DNA of 26,639 bases from CAZBSE01 sp964561115 (GCA_964561115.1 CAZLOE010000015.1:1-26639), one strand, 5' to 3'. Shown: positions 8,190 through 16,122, counted from the stretch's first letter. The notes: a model not told the origin generated them from the letters alone. Translations and numbers: made by a program.

Positions 8190-8827
8190 TTAAGCTGCTT
8201 CCCCTTCCGGTTCATATAACTTTTATCCTTTCCAAACTTGTATAATGTTTCCACCGCTCCATCATCTTTCAATATGTCACCCTGCTTGTCCACATTATTA
8301 AATACAAAATCACATAAATAATCAACGTACAGCACATCGAAAAAAGAACGTATTACTTTTCTAGGACATTCAAATATATCCTTTAAAGCCGAGCCGGCAG
8401 TGCTTATAAAAATGCCTTTTCTCTTTTTGGTGATTATTTTTTTCTTGTGCTCGTATTTTAAAGACCAGAATCTCTGACACCTGTCAATTAAAGCTTTTAG
8501 GTAACCTGACACCGTGGTAAAAAAAACAGGAGACGCTACAGCAAAAAAATCTGCTTCCGCTAGTTCCTTATAAATCTGCTGCATATCATCATCTACAATA
8601 CACTCCCCGGTCCTGGAACAATTATGGCAGCCCCTGCACGGGGATATATTCAAATCACTGACTGCTATTTTTTTGATTATTACATCTGCTCCAGTTTTGC
8701 TGCAGGGTTCCGCCGCACCTTCTATAAACCTATCCAGCAGTATACTTGTATTGCCTTTTTTTCTGGGACTGCCGTATATGGCTAATATTTTGAATTCTTT
8801 TAGCTTGTTTCCGGGATTGTCATTCAT
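8186..8827 (-). CDS. Iron-sulfur flavoprotein (NADPH-dependent FMN reductase family)
   Basis: A 213-residue flavodoxin-like protein. The FMN phosphate loop is GSPRKKGNTS (19-28), and residues 97-102 (ASPVFF) fit the second FMN contact of the family. Between them is a compact cysteine motif C64-x2-C67-x2-C70-x5-C76, matching the CX2CX2CX4-7C motif that binds [4Fe-4S] in archaeal and clostridial iron-sulfur flavoproteins (ISF). ISF proteins accept electrons from ferredoxin and pass them to other acceptors. The gene follows korB after 36 bp and its stop overlaps the start of the tlpA-like gene. That order suggests it accepts electrons linked to the KorAB enzyme. No clear Shine-Dalgarno sequence precedes the ATG. 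A plain NAD(P)H:quinone or FMN reductase is the alternative, but the cysteine cluster argues for ISF. Confidence 0.88.
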   Translation of the reverse strand: MNDNPGNKLKEFKILAIYGSPRKKGNTSILLDRFIEGAAEPCSKTGADVIIKKIAVSDLNISPCRGCHNCSRTGECIVDDDMQQIYKELAEADFFAVASPVFFTTVSGYLKALIDRCQRFWSLKYEHKKKIITKKRKGIFISTAGSALKDIFECPRKVIRSFFDVLYVDYLCDFVFNNVDKQGDILKDDGAVETLYKFGKDKSYMNRKGKQLK

Positions 8828-8863
8828 TGATAAGTTCTTATTTTACTAAAAGATAATGATTTG

Positions 8864-9769
8864 TTAATAATAATTATTCAGAAGCTTGTTAATATCTACA
8901 TCTGTTATTATATGATCTACCAGCGGTTTCCTCTCTATTTGTTTCAGACCGTCTTCATATGTCGGCTCCTTAACCTGATAAATAATCCCTACAGGTATCT
9001 TATCTTCCTCTTTCAGTTCCATATTTATTGCTTCACTCAGATTGCTCCTGTTATAATCCTTCAGTTCATCTACATTGTATATTTTCTCCCTATAGAAATC
9101 ATAAGTATTTTGCTTATTAAATGTAACACACGGCTGTAGTATATCTATAAAAGAAAATCCTTCATGTTTTATAGCTTTTTTGATTATTTCCATCAGATGT
9201 CCGGTAGTACCCGCAAAACCTCTTGCTACATAAGTGGCTCCTGAAACCAGAGCCAGTAAGACCGGGTCAACTGGTTTTTCCAGCACCCCGCCCGGTGTTG
9301 ATTTGGTTTTAAAACCCCTGTCGCTCGTAGGAGAAGTCTGGCCAGTAGTAAGACCGTAAACTTTATTATTATGCATCAGATAAGTCATATTGATATTTCT
9401 CCTGCAGGTATGTATAAAGTGATTTCCTCCAATACCGACTCCGTCTCCGTCTCCTCCCATTATTATTACATTCAGCTTATGATTTGCCAGTTTTGCTCCT
9501 GTAGCTACCGGAAGTGCTCTACCATGCAAAGCATGAAATGCATATGTTTTTATAAAATTGGCACCATTACCCGAACATCCGATACCGTAGACTATCAAGA
9601 TCTCATGGGGCATCAGACCAAGCTCCACAAACGTCTTCTTTAGTGAATTCCAGATTCCGTAATTCCCGCACCCAAGACACCATGTAGGTCTTCTTTCAGT
9701 ATTGAAATCGCCGGGCTTCAAATTATAATCTTCTTTTGAAGATCTATTTTTATTTTTCTTTGAAGCCAT
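8864..9769 (-). CDS. korB: 2-oxoacid:ferredoxin oxidoreductase, beta subunit (TPP-binding)
   Basis: A 301-residue thiamine-diphosphate subunit of a 2-oxoacid:ferredoxin oxidoreductase, probably 2-oxoglutarate-type. The [4Fe-4S] ligands appear to be C31 and C34 (WCLGCGN), C65 (GIGCSG) and C214 (LQPC). The TPP/Mg motif is GGDGDGVGIGGNHF from 105, followed by the NNKVYGLTTGQTSPT stretch at 134-148. The enzyme oxidatively decarboxylates a 2-oxoacid to its acyl-CoA and reduces ferredoxin. It pairs with the fused gamma-alpha subunit encoded 41 bp upstream. The upstream region shows no strong Shine-Dalgarno, but the ATG is the first in frame and gives the usual short charged N-terminal extension. 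The exact substrate (2-oxoglutarate, pyruvate or branched 2-oxoacids) cannot be set from sequence alone. Confidence 0.94.
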   Translation of the reverse strand: MASKKNKNRSSKEDYNLKPGDFNTERRPTWCLGCGNYGIWNSLKKTFVELGLMPHEILIVYGIGCSGNGANFIKTYAFHALHGRALPVATGAKLANHKLNVIIMGGDGDGVGIGGNHFIHTCRRNINMTYLMHNNKVYGLTTGQTSPTSDRGFKTKSTPGGVLEKPVDPVLLALVSGATYVARGFAGTTGHLMEIIKKAIKHEGFSFIDILQPCVTFNKQNTYDFYREKIYNVDELKDYNRSNLSEAINMELKEEDKIPVGIIYQVKEPTYEDGLKQIERKPLVDHIITDVDINKLLNNYY

Positions 9770-9810
9770 ATTTTAATTTACATTTTGAGTTTATATTGAA
9801 AATCATATAT

Positions 9811-11544
9811 CTACTCTATTTTTTCAATGCCGCTTATTATTTCTCCGGACAGAAACTGCCTTCCGCTGTACTTTAATATTTTGTTTTTTATTTTATGACC
9901 GGTATTCATCATTATTAGTTTTGACAGCTGTGATGTTTTATTATTTTCCACTACTACATTTTTATTACTCTCTTCAATGACTCCTGCAATCGACTCATAA
10001 TCAAAAGGGTATAAAAAAGTAAAATGGACTAGATTCACTTTCTTCTCCTTCTGATTCAATATACTCATTGCCTCAAGGATGGGCCCTTTACAGGAACCCC
10101 AGCTCCAGATAGTGATTTCTGCATCTGCAGGACCATAGATTTTTGGAGGAGGTATTTCTTCGATCAGCTTCTTTATTTTTCTAAACCTTTTATCTACCAT
10201 AATCTTTCTATTATAGGCGTCTTCTTCTGAATACCCTTTTTCATTATGCTCATCGCTGTTGGCTATATGAATCCCGTTTTCTATCCCTACTATCACTCTC
10301 GGAGAGATGCCATCTTCGGTATCGGAATACCTCTTATACTCTCCGGATTTATTTTTGACTGCGGTCAAAAGCTTCCCTCTATCCACAGCTATTTTCTTAA
10401 AATCAAACTTTTCATATGAAAAATGGCTCTCAGATAAATACTTGTCCAGCATTATAATAACCGGAATCTGGTATTTATCTGCAAGATTAAATGCTTTTCC
10501 TGTAAGATAAAAGCACTCCTCAGGGTCGCCGGGAGCTATCACAACCCTTAAAAATTCACCATGAGATGCATGGACTGCAAACAACATATCCCCCTGCTCG
10601 GTCCATGTAGGCAGACCGGTGGCAGGAGCAGGCCTCTGACATAATACAACGACTATAGGGGTCTCGGTCATTGCGGCACTGCTTAACCCTTCATTCATAA
10701 GAGAAAAACCGCCTCCCGATGTTGCCACCATCGATCTTGCACCTGCAAAAGAAGCTCCAATTGCCATGTTTATTACTGCTATTTCATCTTCAGCATGCTT
10801 GGTGACAATATTATAATCTCCCTCTGCTGATGCAAATGAATGAAGTATGGAAGAAGAAGGAGTCATAGGATAGGCCGCATAAAATTTACACCCTGCTCTT
10901 ACTGCTCCTAAAAAGACAGCGTCATTGCCGGTAAGAAGCATTTTGCCCACCGGATTTACTATTTCCAGCTCATAAGATGCTGTTTTTATTTTTTGTTTAA
11001 CATATTTATATCCCAGTTCCGATGATCTTATATTTAAATCAACGATCTCAGTGCCTTTCCTGCTAAAGTTATCCTTAATCACATTTTTCAGTATTTCCAT
11101 ATCATAATTTAACAGGGCAACCGAAGCACCGAGTGAAATATTATTTATCATCACTTTTGGAGCTCCCAGTTCCGAAATTATCTTAGAGAAGGGCACCATT
11201 ATATAATTGATGTCTTTCCTGGCCCTCTTTATATCTTTAATATCGCAGACATCTTCATCATAAATAATATACCCGCCGTAGGTCGCCTCTTCCTGATGAA
11301 GAGTCAAAGTCTCTTGATTTAGCGCGACTAAAATATTTATGTCCTTATCAATTGAAAAAATCTGATTTGAACTTACGCGAACGGTATAAGTATTATGTCC
11401 GCCTCTAATAAGGGAAGGATATTCGTTACTGTCAATGACAAAATATCCTTTCTTGGTAAAAATCCTTGAAAAAATAACCCCGGTGGACATTATCCCATAA
11501 CCAGCTTCCCCGCCGATCTTCCAGGTTAGATTTGAGACCTTCAA
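9811..11544 (-). CDS. korA: 2-oxoacid:ferredoxin oxidoreductase, fused gamma-alpha subunit
   Basis: A 577-residue fusion. Residues 1 to about 185 are the gamma (CoA/assembly) domain with GGEAGYGIMSTG (11-22) and the PSLIRGGHNTY motif (43-53). From about 205 comes the alpha TPP-pyrimidine domain with YPMTPSSSI (225-233), HAEDEIAVINMAIGAS and the ATSGGGFSLM stretch. The C-terminal region (about 470-577) is the transketolase-C-like domain. This gamma-alpha fusion without ferredoxin-like delta domains is typical of KorA/OorA-type enzymes that work with a separate beta subunit. The start is TTG at 11544, preceded by AAGGA with a 6-bp spacer. It is the first gene of a five-gene run reaching ccdA, with a candidate promoter at 11582-11610. 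Reduced ferredoxin is the expected product. Confidence 0.94.
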   Translation of the reverse strand: MKVSNLTWKIGGEAGYGIMSTGVIFSRIFTKKGYFVIDSNEYPSLIRGGHNTYTVRVSSNQIFSIDKDINILVALNQETLTLHQEEATYGGYIIYDEDVCDIKDIKRARKDINYIMVPFSKIISELGAPKVMINNISLGASVALLNYDMEILKNVIKDNFSRKGTEIVDLNIRSSELGYKYVKQKIKTASYELEIVNPVGKMLLTGNDAVFLGAVRAGCKFYAAYPMTPSSSILHSFASAEGDYNIVTKHAEDEIAVINMAIGASFAGARSMVATSGGGFSLMNEGLSSAAMTETPIVVVLCQRPAPATGLPTWTEQGDMLFAVHASHGEFLRVVIAPGDPEECFYLTGKAFNLADKYQIPVIIMLDKYLSESHFSYEKFDFKKIAVDRGKLLTAVKNKSGEYKRYSDTEDGISPRVIVGIENGIHIANSDEHNEKGYSEEDAYNRKIMVDKRFRKIKKLIEEIPPPKIYGPADAEITIWSWGSCKGPILEAMSILNQKEKKVNLVHFTFLYPFDYESIAGVIEESNKNVVVENNKTSQLSKLIMMNTGHKIKNKILKYSGRQFLSGEIISGIEKIE

Positions 11545-11555
11545 TTAAGTTCCTT
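11545..11555 (-). promoter_or_regulatory. Ribosome binding site fixing the TTG start of korA
   Basis: AAGGA on the minus strand (11555-11551) stands 6 bp before TTG at 11544. The TTG reads directly into the conserved gamma-domain start (KVSNLTWKIGG), and no in-frame ATG lies between it and that block. Confidence 0.7.
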
Positions 11556-11581
11556 AAATTCCTAAATTGCTGTTAAATATA

Positions 11582-11610
11582 ATGATATTACCCAGCTAAC
11601 TTATTTGCAA
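11582..11610 (-). promoter_or_regulatory. Candidate promoter for the korA-ccdA run
   Basis: On the minus strand TTGCAA (11610-11605) is followed after 17 bp by TATCAT (11587-11582), giving a leader of about 30 bases before the korA ribosome site. The position and spacing suit a sigma-70-like promoter; the -35 has two mismatches to TTGACA. Confidence 0.38.
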
Positions 11611-11678
11611 CCATTTAAACAATCCTTTTTAAGTCCCCGTTCATCAAAAAAAATCATCAAGTTAAAAGTTTTTTGTCT

Positions 11679-11708
11679 TTGATTTATAAAATTATCAATT
11701 TTTATAGT
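11679..11708 (+). promoter_or_regulatory. Candidate promoter for the MFS transporter gene
   Basis: On the plus strand TTGATT (11679-11684) is followed after 18 bp by TATAGT (11703-11708), about 56 bases before the ATG at 11765. The region is very AT-rich, so this is only a position-consistent candidate. Confidence 0.32.
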
Positions 11709-11764
11709 AAAATTATTACTATTTTAAGATAATAAGCTTAAGTACTTTGTGAAAACAAAAAAAC

Positions 11765-13060
11765 ATGCAAAGAAAGACTTTTAAAGAAAATCTTAGAGTA
11801 CTTTTTAAAGTTCCCGTTATATCATGGGCTCTTTATGATCTTGCCAACACTTCATTTGCAGTCATCATAATCACTATAATTTTCCCGGTATACTTTACCA
11901 GTGTAATAGTGACCCCCGGGGTATATCCCCAGAATTTCGGAGATCTTATGTGGGGGATCGCCGGCGGTGTTTCTATGATAATCACATCCTTTATGGCACC
12001 GGTATTTGGAACAATAGCAGACACTTCAAGATCTAAAAACAAATTTTTAATTGCTCTTACTCTGGCCTGTATCTTTTTTAGTTCACTGCTTTTTTTTCTA
12101 AAAAGCGGTATGGTCGCGCAGGCCGTGATCCTGTTTATAATAGCCAATGTACTTTATCAGACTTCAATGATGTTCTATAATTCATTTCTGCCCCAGCTAT
12201 CTTCTAAAGAGAACACGGGTATGATCTCCGGCTTCGGCTTTTCAGTAGGATATCTGGGAGGACTTTTGATTTTAATCCTTATCTACCCCTTAGTAAGAGG
12301 AGGATTAGAACCATCAAATCTTCTAAATATTAGAATCACCATTATTGTAACCTGCCTGTTCTTCCTGGTTTTTTCGATTCCATCCTTTATATTACTTAAG
12401 GACTCTCCTGCAGTAAAAATCGTAAGCATAAAAACATCTTATATCTCATATGGATTTAAAAAATTAGCACGTACTCTTAAAAATATAAAAAAACACAAAA
12501 ACCTTATGAAATTCTTAATTGCATATTTTCTTTTCAGCAATGCTTTCTCTATACTGGCTTTTTATGTAGCCATATATGCTAAGAACACTTTAAATCTTGG
12601 GTTGCTTGAAATAACCACCCTTTTTATACTGGGAAATATACCTGCAATTATAAGTTCTATCTTCTTCGGCTGGCTGACAGACAAAATAGGACCAAAAAAG
12701 ACCATTACCATAACTTTGATCTTATGGATCTTAATAATACTGATGGTGACATTTTTTGACATAAAAGCAGTATTCTACACAGGTTACATATTAGCTGCTA
12801 TATGCACGGGTTCGACCCTAATAGCAAGCAGGAGCCTTATGACTTTTCTTATACCTATGGACAGTGAGGCTGAATTTTTTGGTTTTTATGCCATGAGCGG
12901 CAAGATGTCCGCAATAATAGGGCCTATTGCTTTTGGGGTAATTTCCTATTTCACAAAAAGCCAGAAGTTAGCACTGCTCAGTACACTTTTTTTCCTCATA
13001 GGCGGGTTTATAATCATGCAGTTTGTAAAATCAGATGCCTATAGACCTAAGAATCTCTGA
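11765..13060 (+). CDS. MFS transporter, UMF1 (Atg22-like) family
   Basis: A 431-residue, roughly twelve-helix membrane protein. The N-terminal block VISWALYDLANTSFAVIII is the signature of the UMF1/vacuole-effluxer Atg22-like branch of the major facilitator superfamily. A second MFS motif, GWLTDKIGPKKT, lies between the transmembrane helices of the C-terminal half. Bacterial members are uncharacterised exporters, sometimes suggested to release amino acids or small metabolites; the substrate here cannot be deduced. The gene is alone on the plus strand, divergent from korA and convergent with copA. No good Shine-Dalgarno sequence precedes the ATG. Its last nine codons and stop (13032-13060) fall inside a 55-bp segment duplicated across the N gap, but the reading frame is complete before the gap. 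Confidence 0.9.
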   Translation: MQRKTFKENLRVLFKVPVISWALYDLANTSFAVIIITIIFPVYFTSVIVTPGVYPQNFGDLMWGIAGGVSMIITSFMAPVFGTIADTSRSKNKFLIALTLACIFFSSLLFFLKSGMVAQAVILFIIANVLYQTSMMFYNSFLPQLSSKENTGMISGFGFSVGYLGGLLILILIYPLVRGGLEPSNLLNIRITIIVTCLFFLVFSIPSFILLKDSPAVKIVSIKTSYISYGFKKLARTLKNIKKHKNLMKFLIAYFLFSNAFSILAFYVAIYAKNTLNLGLLEITTLFILGNIPAIISSIFFGWLTDKIGPKKTITITLILWILIILMVTFFDIKAVFYTGYILAAICTGSTLIASRSLMTFLIPMDSEAEFFGFYAMSGKMSAIIGPIAFGVISYFTKSQKLALLSTLFFLIGGFIIMQFVKSDAYRPKNL

Positions 13061-13086
13061 TGCTAAATCTTCTTTTCCCAGCTGAG
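13032..13086. repeat. Left copy of an exact 55-bp direct repeat at an assembly gap
   Basis: The 55 bases 13032-13086 (starting CAGATGCCTATAGACC and ending CCCAGCTGAG) are repeated without a mismatch at 13187-13241, directly on the other side of the N run. The left copy contains the real end of the MFS transporter gene. A duplication that abuts the gap on both sides and has a typical k-mer length is best explained by an unmerged contig overlap. Confidence 0.95.
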
Positions 13087-13186
13087 NNNNNNNNNNNNNN
13101 NNNNNNNNNNNNNNNNNNNNNNNNNNNNNNNNNNNNNNNNNNNNNNNNNNNNNNNNNNNNNNNNNNNNNNNNNNNNNNNNNNNNNN
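13087..13186. other. Run of 100 N (scaffold gap)
   Basis: Exactly 100 undetermined bases, the conventional placeholder for a gap of unknown size. Both flanks end in the same 55 bp, so the real gap is probably absent and the true sequence continues from 13086 to 13242 with one copy only. Confidence 0.98.
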
Positions 13187-13241
13187 CAGATGCCTATAGA
13201 CCTAAGAATCTCTGATGCTAAATCTTCTTTTCCCAGCTGAG
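13187..13241. repeat. Right copy of the 55-bp direct repeat
   Basis: This copy repeats the last codons and stop of the MFS gene without the rest of the gene, and then runs into the 3' flank of copA. Collapsing the two copies gives an ordinary convergent intergenic region of about 76 bases between the MFS stop and the copA stop. Confidence 0.95.
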
Positions 13242-13291
13242 GTAAGATCCGTTTAAAAGTCTTACATCCTTATTTTCAAGTCTATATCCGA

Positions 13292-15334
13292 TCATCTGCT
13301 TAATGATAATATTCTGAGCCTCAGTGAATTACTTACAACAGAAATACTGCTGAAAGCCATCGCTGCTGCTGCATATATGGGATTGATCAAAATCCCGAAT
13401 GCAGGATACAGGGCTCCTGCTGCAATTGGAATCAGTATGGTATTGTAAAAAAACGCCCAGAAAAGATTCTGTCTTATAACCCTCATTGTATTTCTGGAAA
13501 GCAGTATGGAATCCAGTACTCCTCTGATATCACCGCTTATCAAAGTAATTGAACTTGATTCAATAGCTACATCTGTCCCGGTACCGATGGCCATACCTAT
13601 ATCAGCCTGAGCCAGGGCAGGAGCATCATTTATACCGTCTCCGACCATTGCAACAACTTTACCCTCTGACTGGATCCTTTTTATCTCCCGGGCTTTGTTT
13701 TCAGGAAGTACTTCGGATAATACTCTTTGGATACCTAATTTATTTGCAACTGCAGCTGCCGTATTTTTATTGTCCCCTGTGATCATTATTACTTCCAGTC
13801 CCAGACCTTTCAGCTTACCAATATATTTCTTTGAATCCTTTTTCAGGCCGTCGGCAACCGCTATTATTCCTGCAGCCCTGTTATCCACAGCAATAAATAC
13901 AGGAGTCTTTCCCTCAATGGAAATATTCCTAGCTTTTGCCTCCAGACCTTCCAGGGACACATTATTTTCCATCATCAATGACTGATTTCCTTTATATATC
14001 CTTCTTTTTTCGATCTCAGCATAAATGCCCTTTCCGGCAATAGACTTAAAGTTTTTCGGTTCTATTAATTTAAGCCTATTTTCTTCGGCTTTCCTGACCA
14101 TTGCCTTTCCTATTGGGTGTTCGGAATGAAGTTCGGAACTTGCAGCAATCTTAAGCAGTTCCTGCTCTGAACTTATTATGCTGTTCTCTTTTAATATAAT
14201 ATCCGTTACTGCGGGCTCTCCCCTGGTAAGTGTGCCGGTCTTATCAAATACCACTGTGTTCAATTTATGGGCAAGCTCCAGGCTTGCAGCATCTTTTATC
14301 AATATTCCTTTTTCGGCTCCCTTTCCGGTCCCCACAGCTATAGCGGTAGGTGTTGCGAGCCCCAGGGCACAGGGGCAGGCTATTATTAAAACCGATATAA
14401 AATTGACCAGGGCAAAAGTCACAGAAGGCTCAGGTCCCCATATCAGCCAGACAATAAAAGTGATCACTGCCGCTGCTATTACCGACGGGACGAAGTAACT
14501 GGCCACAATATCTGCAAGTCTCTGGATCGGGGCCTTGGAACCCTGAGCTTCTTCAACAAGTTTTATTATCTGACTCAGCACAGTATCTTTTCCTACCCTG
14601 GTGGCTTTAAATTTAAACGCTCCTGAGGTATTAAGAGTAGCTCCTATGACCTCATCGCCTTTTTCCTTATCGACCGGTATTGATTCCCCGGTTACCATTG
14701 ATTCATCTACAGCAGATCCGCCCTGAATTATAATGCCGTCGACAGGGATTTTCTCCCCGGGCCTTACCAGTATGATATCTCCTGTTTTGACTTCATCTAT
14801 ACTGATTTCCTTTTCTCTGCCGTTTACTATTACCGCTGCAGTCTTTGCCTGCAGTTTTATAAGCTTTTTTATGGCATCCGAAGCCTTGCTTTTTGCCTTT
14901 GCTTCAAAAAATCTTCCCAGAAGTATCAGGACAATGATCATTGCTGCTGTATCAAAGTATATATGAGGTTCGATTCCGGAGTTTTTTAAAAAATCTATAA
15001 AGAAAGTAACAAAGGTGCTGTAAATAAAAGCAGCCAGTGTCCCCACTGCTACAAGCGTATTCATATCCGCAGTCCTGTATTTAAAAACCACGACCAGTCC
15101 TCTGTAGAATTGAGAACCTACCCATATCTGTACCGGACAGGCCAGAATAAAGATTATTATATACCTGATTTTATCCGAAAGTTCGGAAAGCCCCGGGATC
15201 AAATTCATTGAAGACAGCATTATTATTACTGTAAGAACAGCTCCTACCAGTAGTTTCTGAAAAAGCTTTCTCTGCCTCTTCTTCTCTACAAGTTCCTTTT
15301 TCTCCTCCAGGGTGAGTTTAATTTCTCTATCCAT
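13292..15334 (-). CDS. copA: Copper-transporting P1B-type ATPase (CopA-like)
   Basis: A 680-residue P-type ATPase. TGES is at 215-218, the transmembrane metal site is CPC at 320-322, the phosphorylated aspartate is D364 in DKTGTLT, the P1B-specific HP is at 406-407, and GDGIND is at 565-570. The last helix region, AAAAMAFSSISVVSNSLRLR, resembles the M-x-x-S-S-x-x-V-V-x-N signature of Cu+ pumps (P1B-1). It should export Cu+ from the cytoplasm. There is no N-terminal heavy-metal-associated domain within the protein; a free one is encoded immediately upstream, 39 bp away (copZ). The ATG has AAGGGAG just upstream. The gene converges with the MFS gene near the assembly gap, but its coding sequence is intact. 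Silver would be an expected secondary substrate. Confidence 0.95.
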   Translation of the reverse strand: MDREIKLTLEEKKELVEKKRQRKLFQKLLVGAVLTVIIMLSSMNLIPGLSELSDKIRYIIIFILACPVQIWVGSQFYRGLVVVFKYRTADMNTLVAVGTLAAFIYSTFVTFFIDFLKNSGIEPHIYFDTAAMIIVLILLGRFFEAKAKSKASDAIKKLIKLQAKTAAVIVNGREKEISIDEVKTGDIILVRPGEKIPVDGIIIQGGSAVDESMVTGESIPVDKEKGDEVIGATLNTSGAFKFKATRVGKDTVLSQIIKLVEEAQGSKAPIQRLADIVASYFVPSVIAAAVITFIVWLIWGPEPSVTFALVNFISVLIIACPCALGLATPTAIAVGTGKGAEKGILIKDAASLELAHKLNTVVFDKTGTLTRGEPAVTDIILKENSIISSEQELLKIAASSELHSEHPIGKAMVRKAEENRLKLIEPKNFKSIAGKGIYAEIEKRRIYKGNQSLMMENNVSLEGLEAKARNISIEGKTPVFIAVDNRAAGIIAVADGLKKDSKKYIGKLKGLGLEVIMITGDNKNTAAAVANKLGIQRVLSEVLPENKAREIKRIQSEGKVVAMVGDGINDAPALAQADIGMAIGTGTDVAIESSSITLISGDIRGVLDSILLSRNTMRVIRQNLFWAFFYNTILIPIAAGALYPAFGILINPIYAAAAMAFSSISVVSNSLRLRILSLSR

Positions 15335-15373
15335 TACTCCCTTTTATAGGCAGAGATAAGCCATATGTTCATT

Positions 15374-15589
15374 TTAGACAATTAGCTCATATCCTATTTT
15401 TTTGATTATCTTTTGCAATTCATCCAGTTCTATTTTGTCCCGGTCATATTCAATAGTCACCTTTTCTGTAGCAAAATTTACAACAGCGCTGGTAACTCCA
15501 GTGGTTTTACTTAGTACTGTTTCTATTTTTCTGACACATGAAGCACATGTCATTCCCAGGACTGGATAAGTTTCCTTTACTACTGCCAT
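15374..15589 (-). CDS. copZ: Copper chaperone CopZ (heavy-metal-associated domain protein)
   Basis: A 71-residue single-domain HMA protein. The Cu+-binding motif is GMTCASC with C15 and C18, and the rest follows the beta-alpha-beta-beta-alpha-beta pattern, including TTGVTSAVVNFATEKVTIEYD. It would ferry Cu+ in the cytoplasm to CopA, whose gene follows after 39 bp and lacks its own N-terminal HMA domain, so the pair together replaces the usual HMA-ATPase fusion. AAGGG lies about 7 bp upstream of the ATG. A palindromic candidate operator with a TATAAT -10 sits just upstream at 15612-15646, as expected for a copper-inducible unit, but no CsoR, CopY or CueR regulator gene is in the window. Confidence 0.93.
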   Translation of the reverse strand: MAVVKETYPVLGMTCASCVRKIETVLSKTTGVTSAVVNFATEKVTIEYDRDKIELDELQKIIKKIGYELIV

Positions 15590-15611
15590 CTTATTACCCT
15601 TCAGATTGATG

Positions 15612-15646
15612 ATTATAATAATTTACACCTGATATACAGACGTAAA
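15612..15646 (-). promoter_or_regulatory. Candidate copper-responsive promoter/operator of copZ-copA
   Basis: On the minus strand a TATAAT occupies 15617-15612, about 25 bases before the copZ start. Overlapping the expected -35 region is a 25-bp imperfect palindrome (15622-15646) with arms TTTACACCTG and CAGACGTAAA around ATATA, matching at 8 of 10 arm positions. Inside it TACAGACGTA differs at one base from the TACAnnTGTA box of CopY-type repressors. The location suits an operator; the identity of the regulator is unknown. Confidence 0.35.
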
Positions 15647-15739
15647 CCATATTATATACTAAGCCATTAAAATATAAATCAAATGGATAATCTTCGGGAA
15701 AGATAAACTGCATCATACTCTGATATGATCCCCAATTGA

Positions 15740-15768
15740 TCCGTAGTTATAAAAAACATAAATACGGA
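15740..15768. other. Hairpin-forming inverted repeat between ytxH-like gene and copZ
   Basis: Arms TCCGTAGTTAT (15740-15750) and ATAAATACGGA (15758-15768) pair over 11 positions with one mismatch around the loop AAAAAAC. It lies downstream of the YtxH-like gene on the minus strand, so it could be a terminator, but no T-tract follows it on that strand. It is otherwise unexplained. Confidence 0.4.
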
Positions 15769-15804
15769 ACCTGTTAAAAATTTTATTTTAAGTCCACTAA
15801 AAAC

Positions 15805-16122
15805 TTATTTACTTATATCTTTTTGCTCGGCCACTACTTTCTTTATGAATTCTATTTCCTTATCAGTAAGGTCTTTGACCTTTTTGTAGCTTTCGATGAC
15901 ATTATTTAAGACTTCGTTATACTTTTCTTTGGTGATATTCCTGATCCTTTTTGCTTTCTCTTCTACTTTATTTGCTACATCTTTAGTTATTCTTTTTATA
16001 TCTGTCCTCAACTCTTCTCCAGTCTTAGGGGTCAGAAATAAGGCCGTAAGCGCACCAGCTACAAATCCGAGAGTCAACCCTATAAACAGGCCTTTTGCGG
16101 CTCCAGAATCATTGTTACCCAT
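15805..16122 (-). CDS. YtxH-like membrane-anchored protein
   Basis: A 105-residue protein with the YtxH/gas-vesicle-GvpP-like plan: a short polar start (MGNNDSGAAKG), one hydrophobic segment at about 11-31 rich in Gly and Ala, the family motif FLTPKTGEELR (29-39), then a lysine- and glutamate-rich helical tail likely to form a coiled coil. YtxH proteins are widespread, small, general-stress-associated and of unknown mechanism. The start is secure, with AGGAGG 5 bp upstream of the ATG. It is a single gene, divergent from the alpha/beta hydrolase gene and followed by the copZ promoter region. An AT-rich perfect inverted repeat (ATGTAT-TATT-ATACAT, 16161-16176) lies upstream and could be regulatory. 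Confidence 0.82.
   Translation of the reverse strand: MGNNDSGAAKGLFIGLTLGFVAGALTALFLTPKTGEELRTDIKRITKDVANKVEEKAKRIRNITKEKYNEVLNNVIESYKKVKDLTDKEIEFIKKVVAEQKDISK

Noticed and set aside
13032..13241. Direct repeat flanking a possible insertion (att site or target-site duplication)
   Set aside because: The repeat is 55 bp, exact, and abuts a 100-N placeholder on both sides with no element between. An assembly k-mer overlap explains it fully.
14178..14498. 106-codon open frame antisense to copA
   Set aside because: Composition is an alanine- and serine-rich shadow of the conserved ATPase core; no ribosome site or domain.
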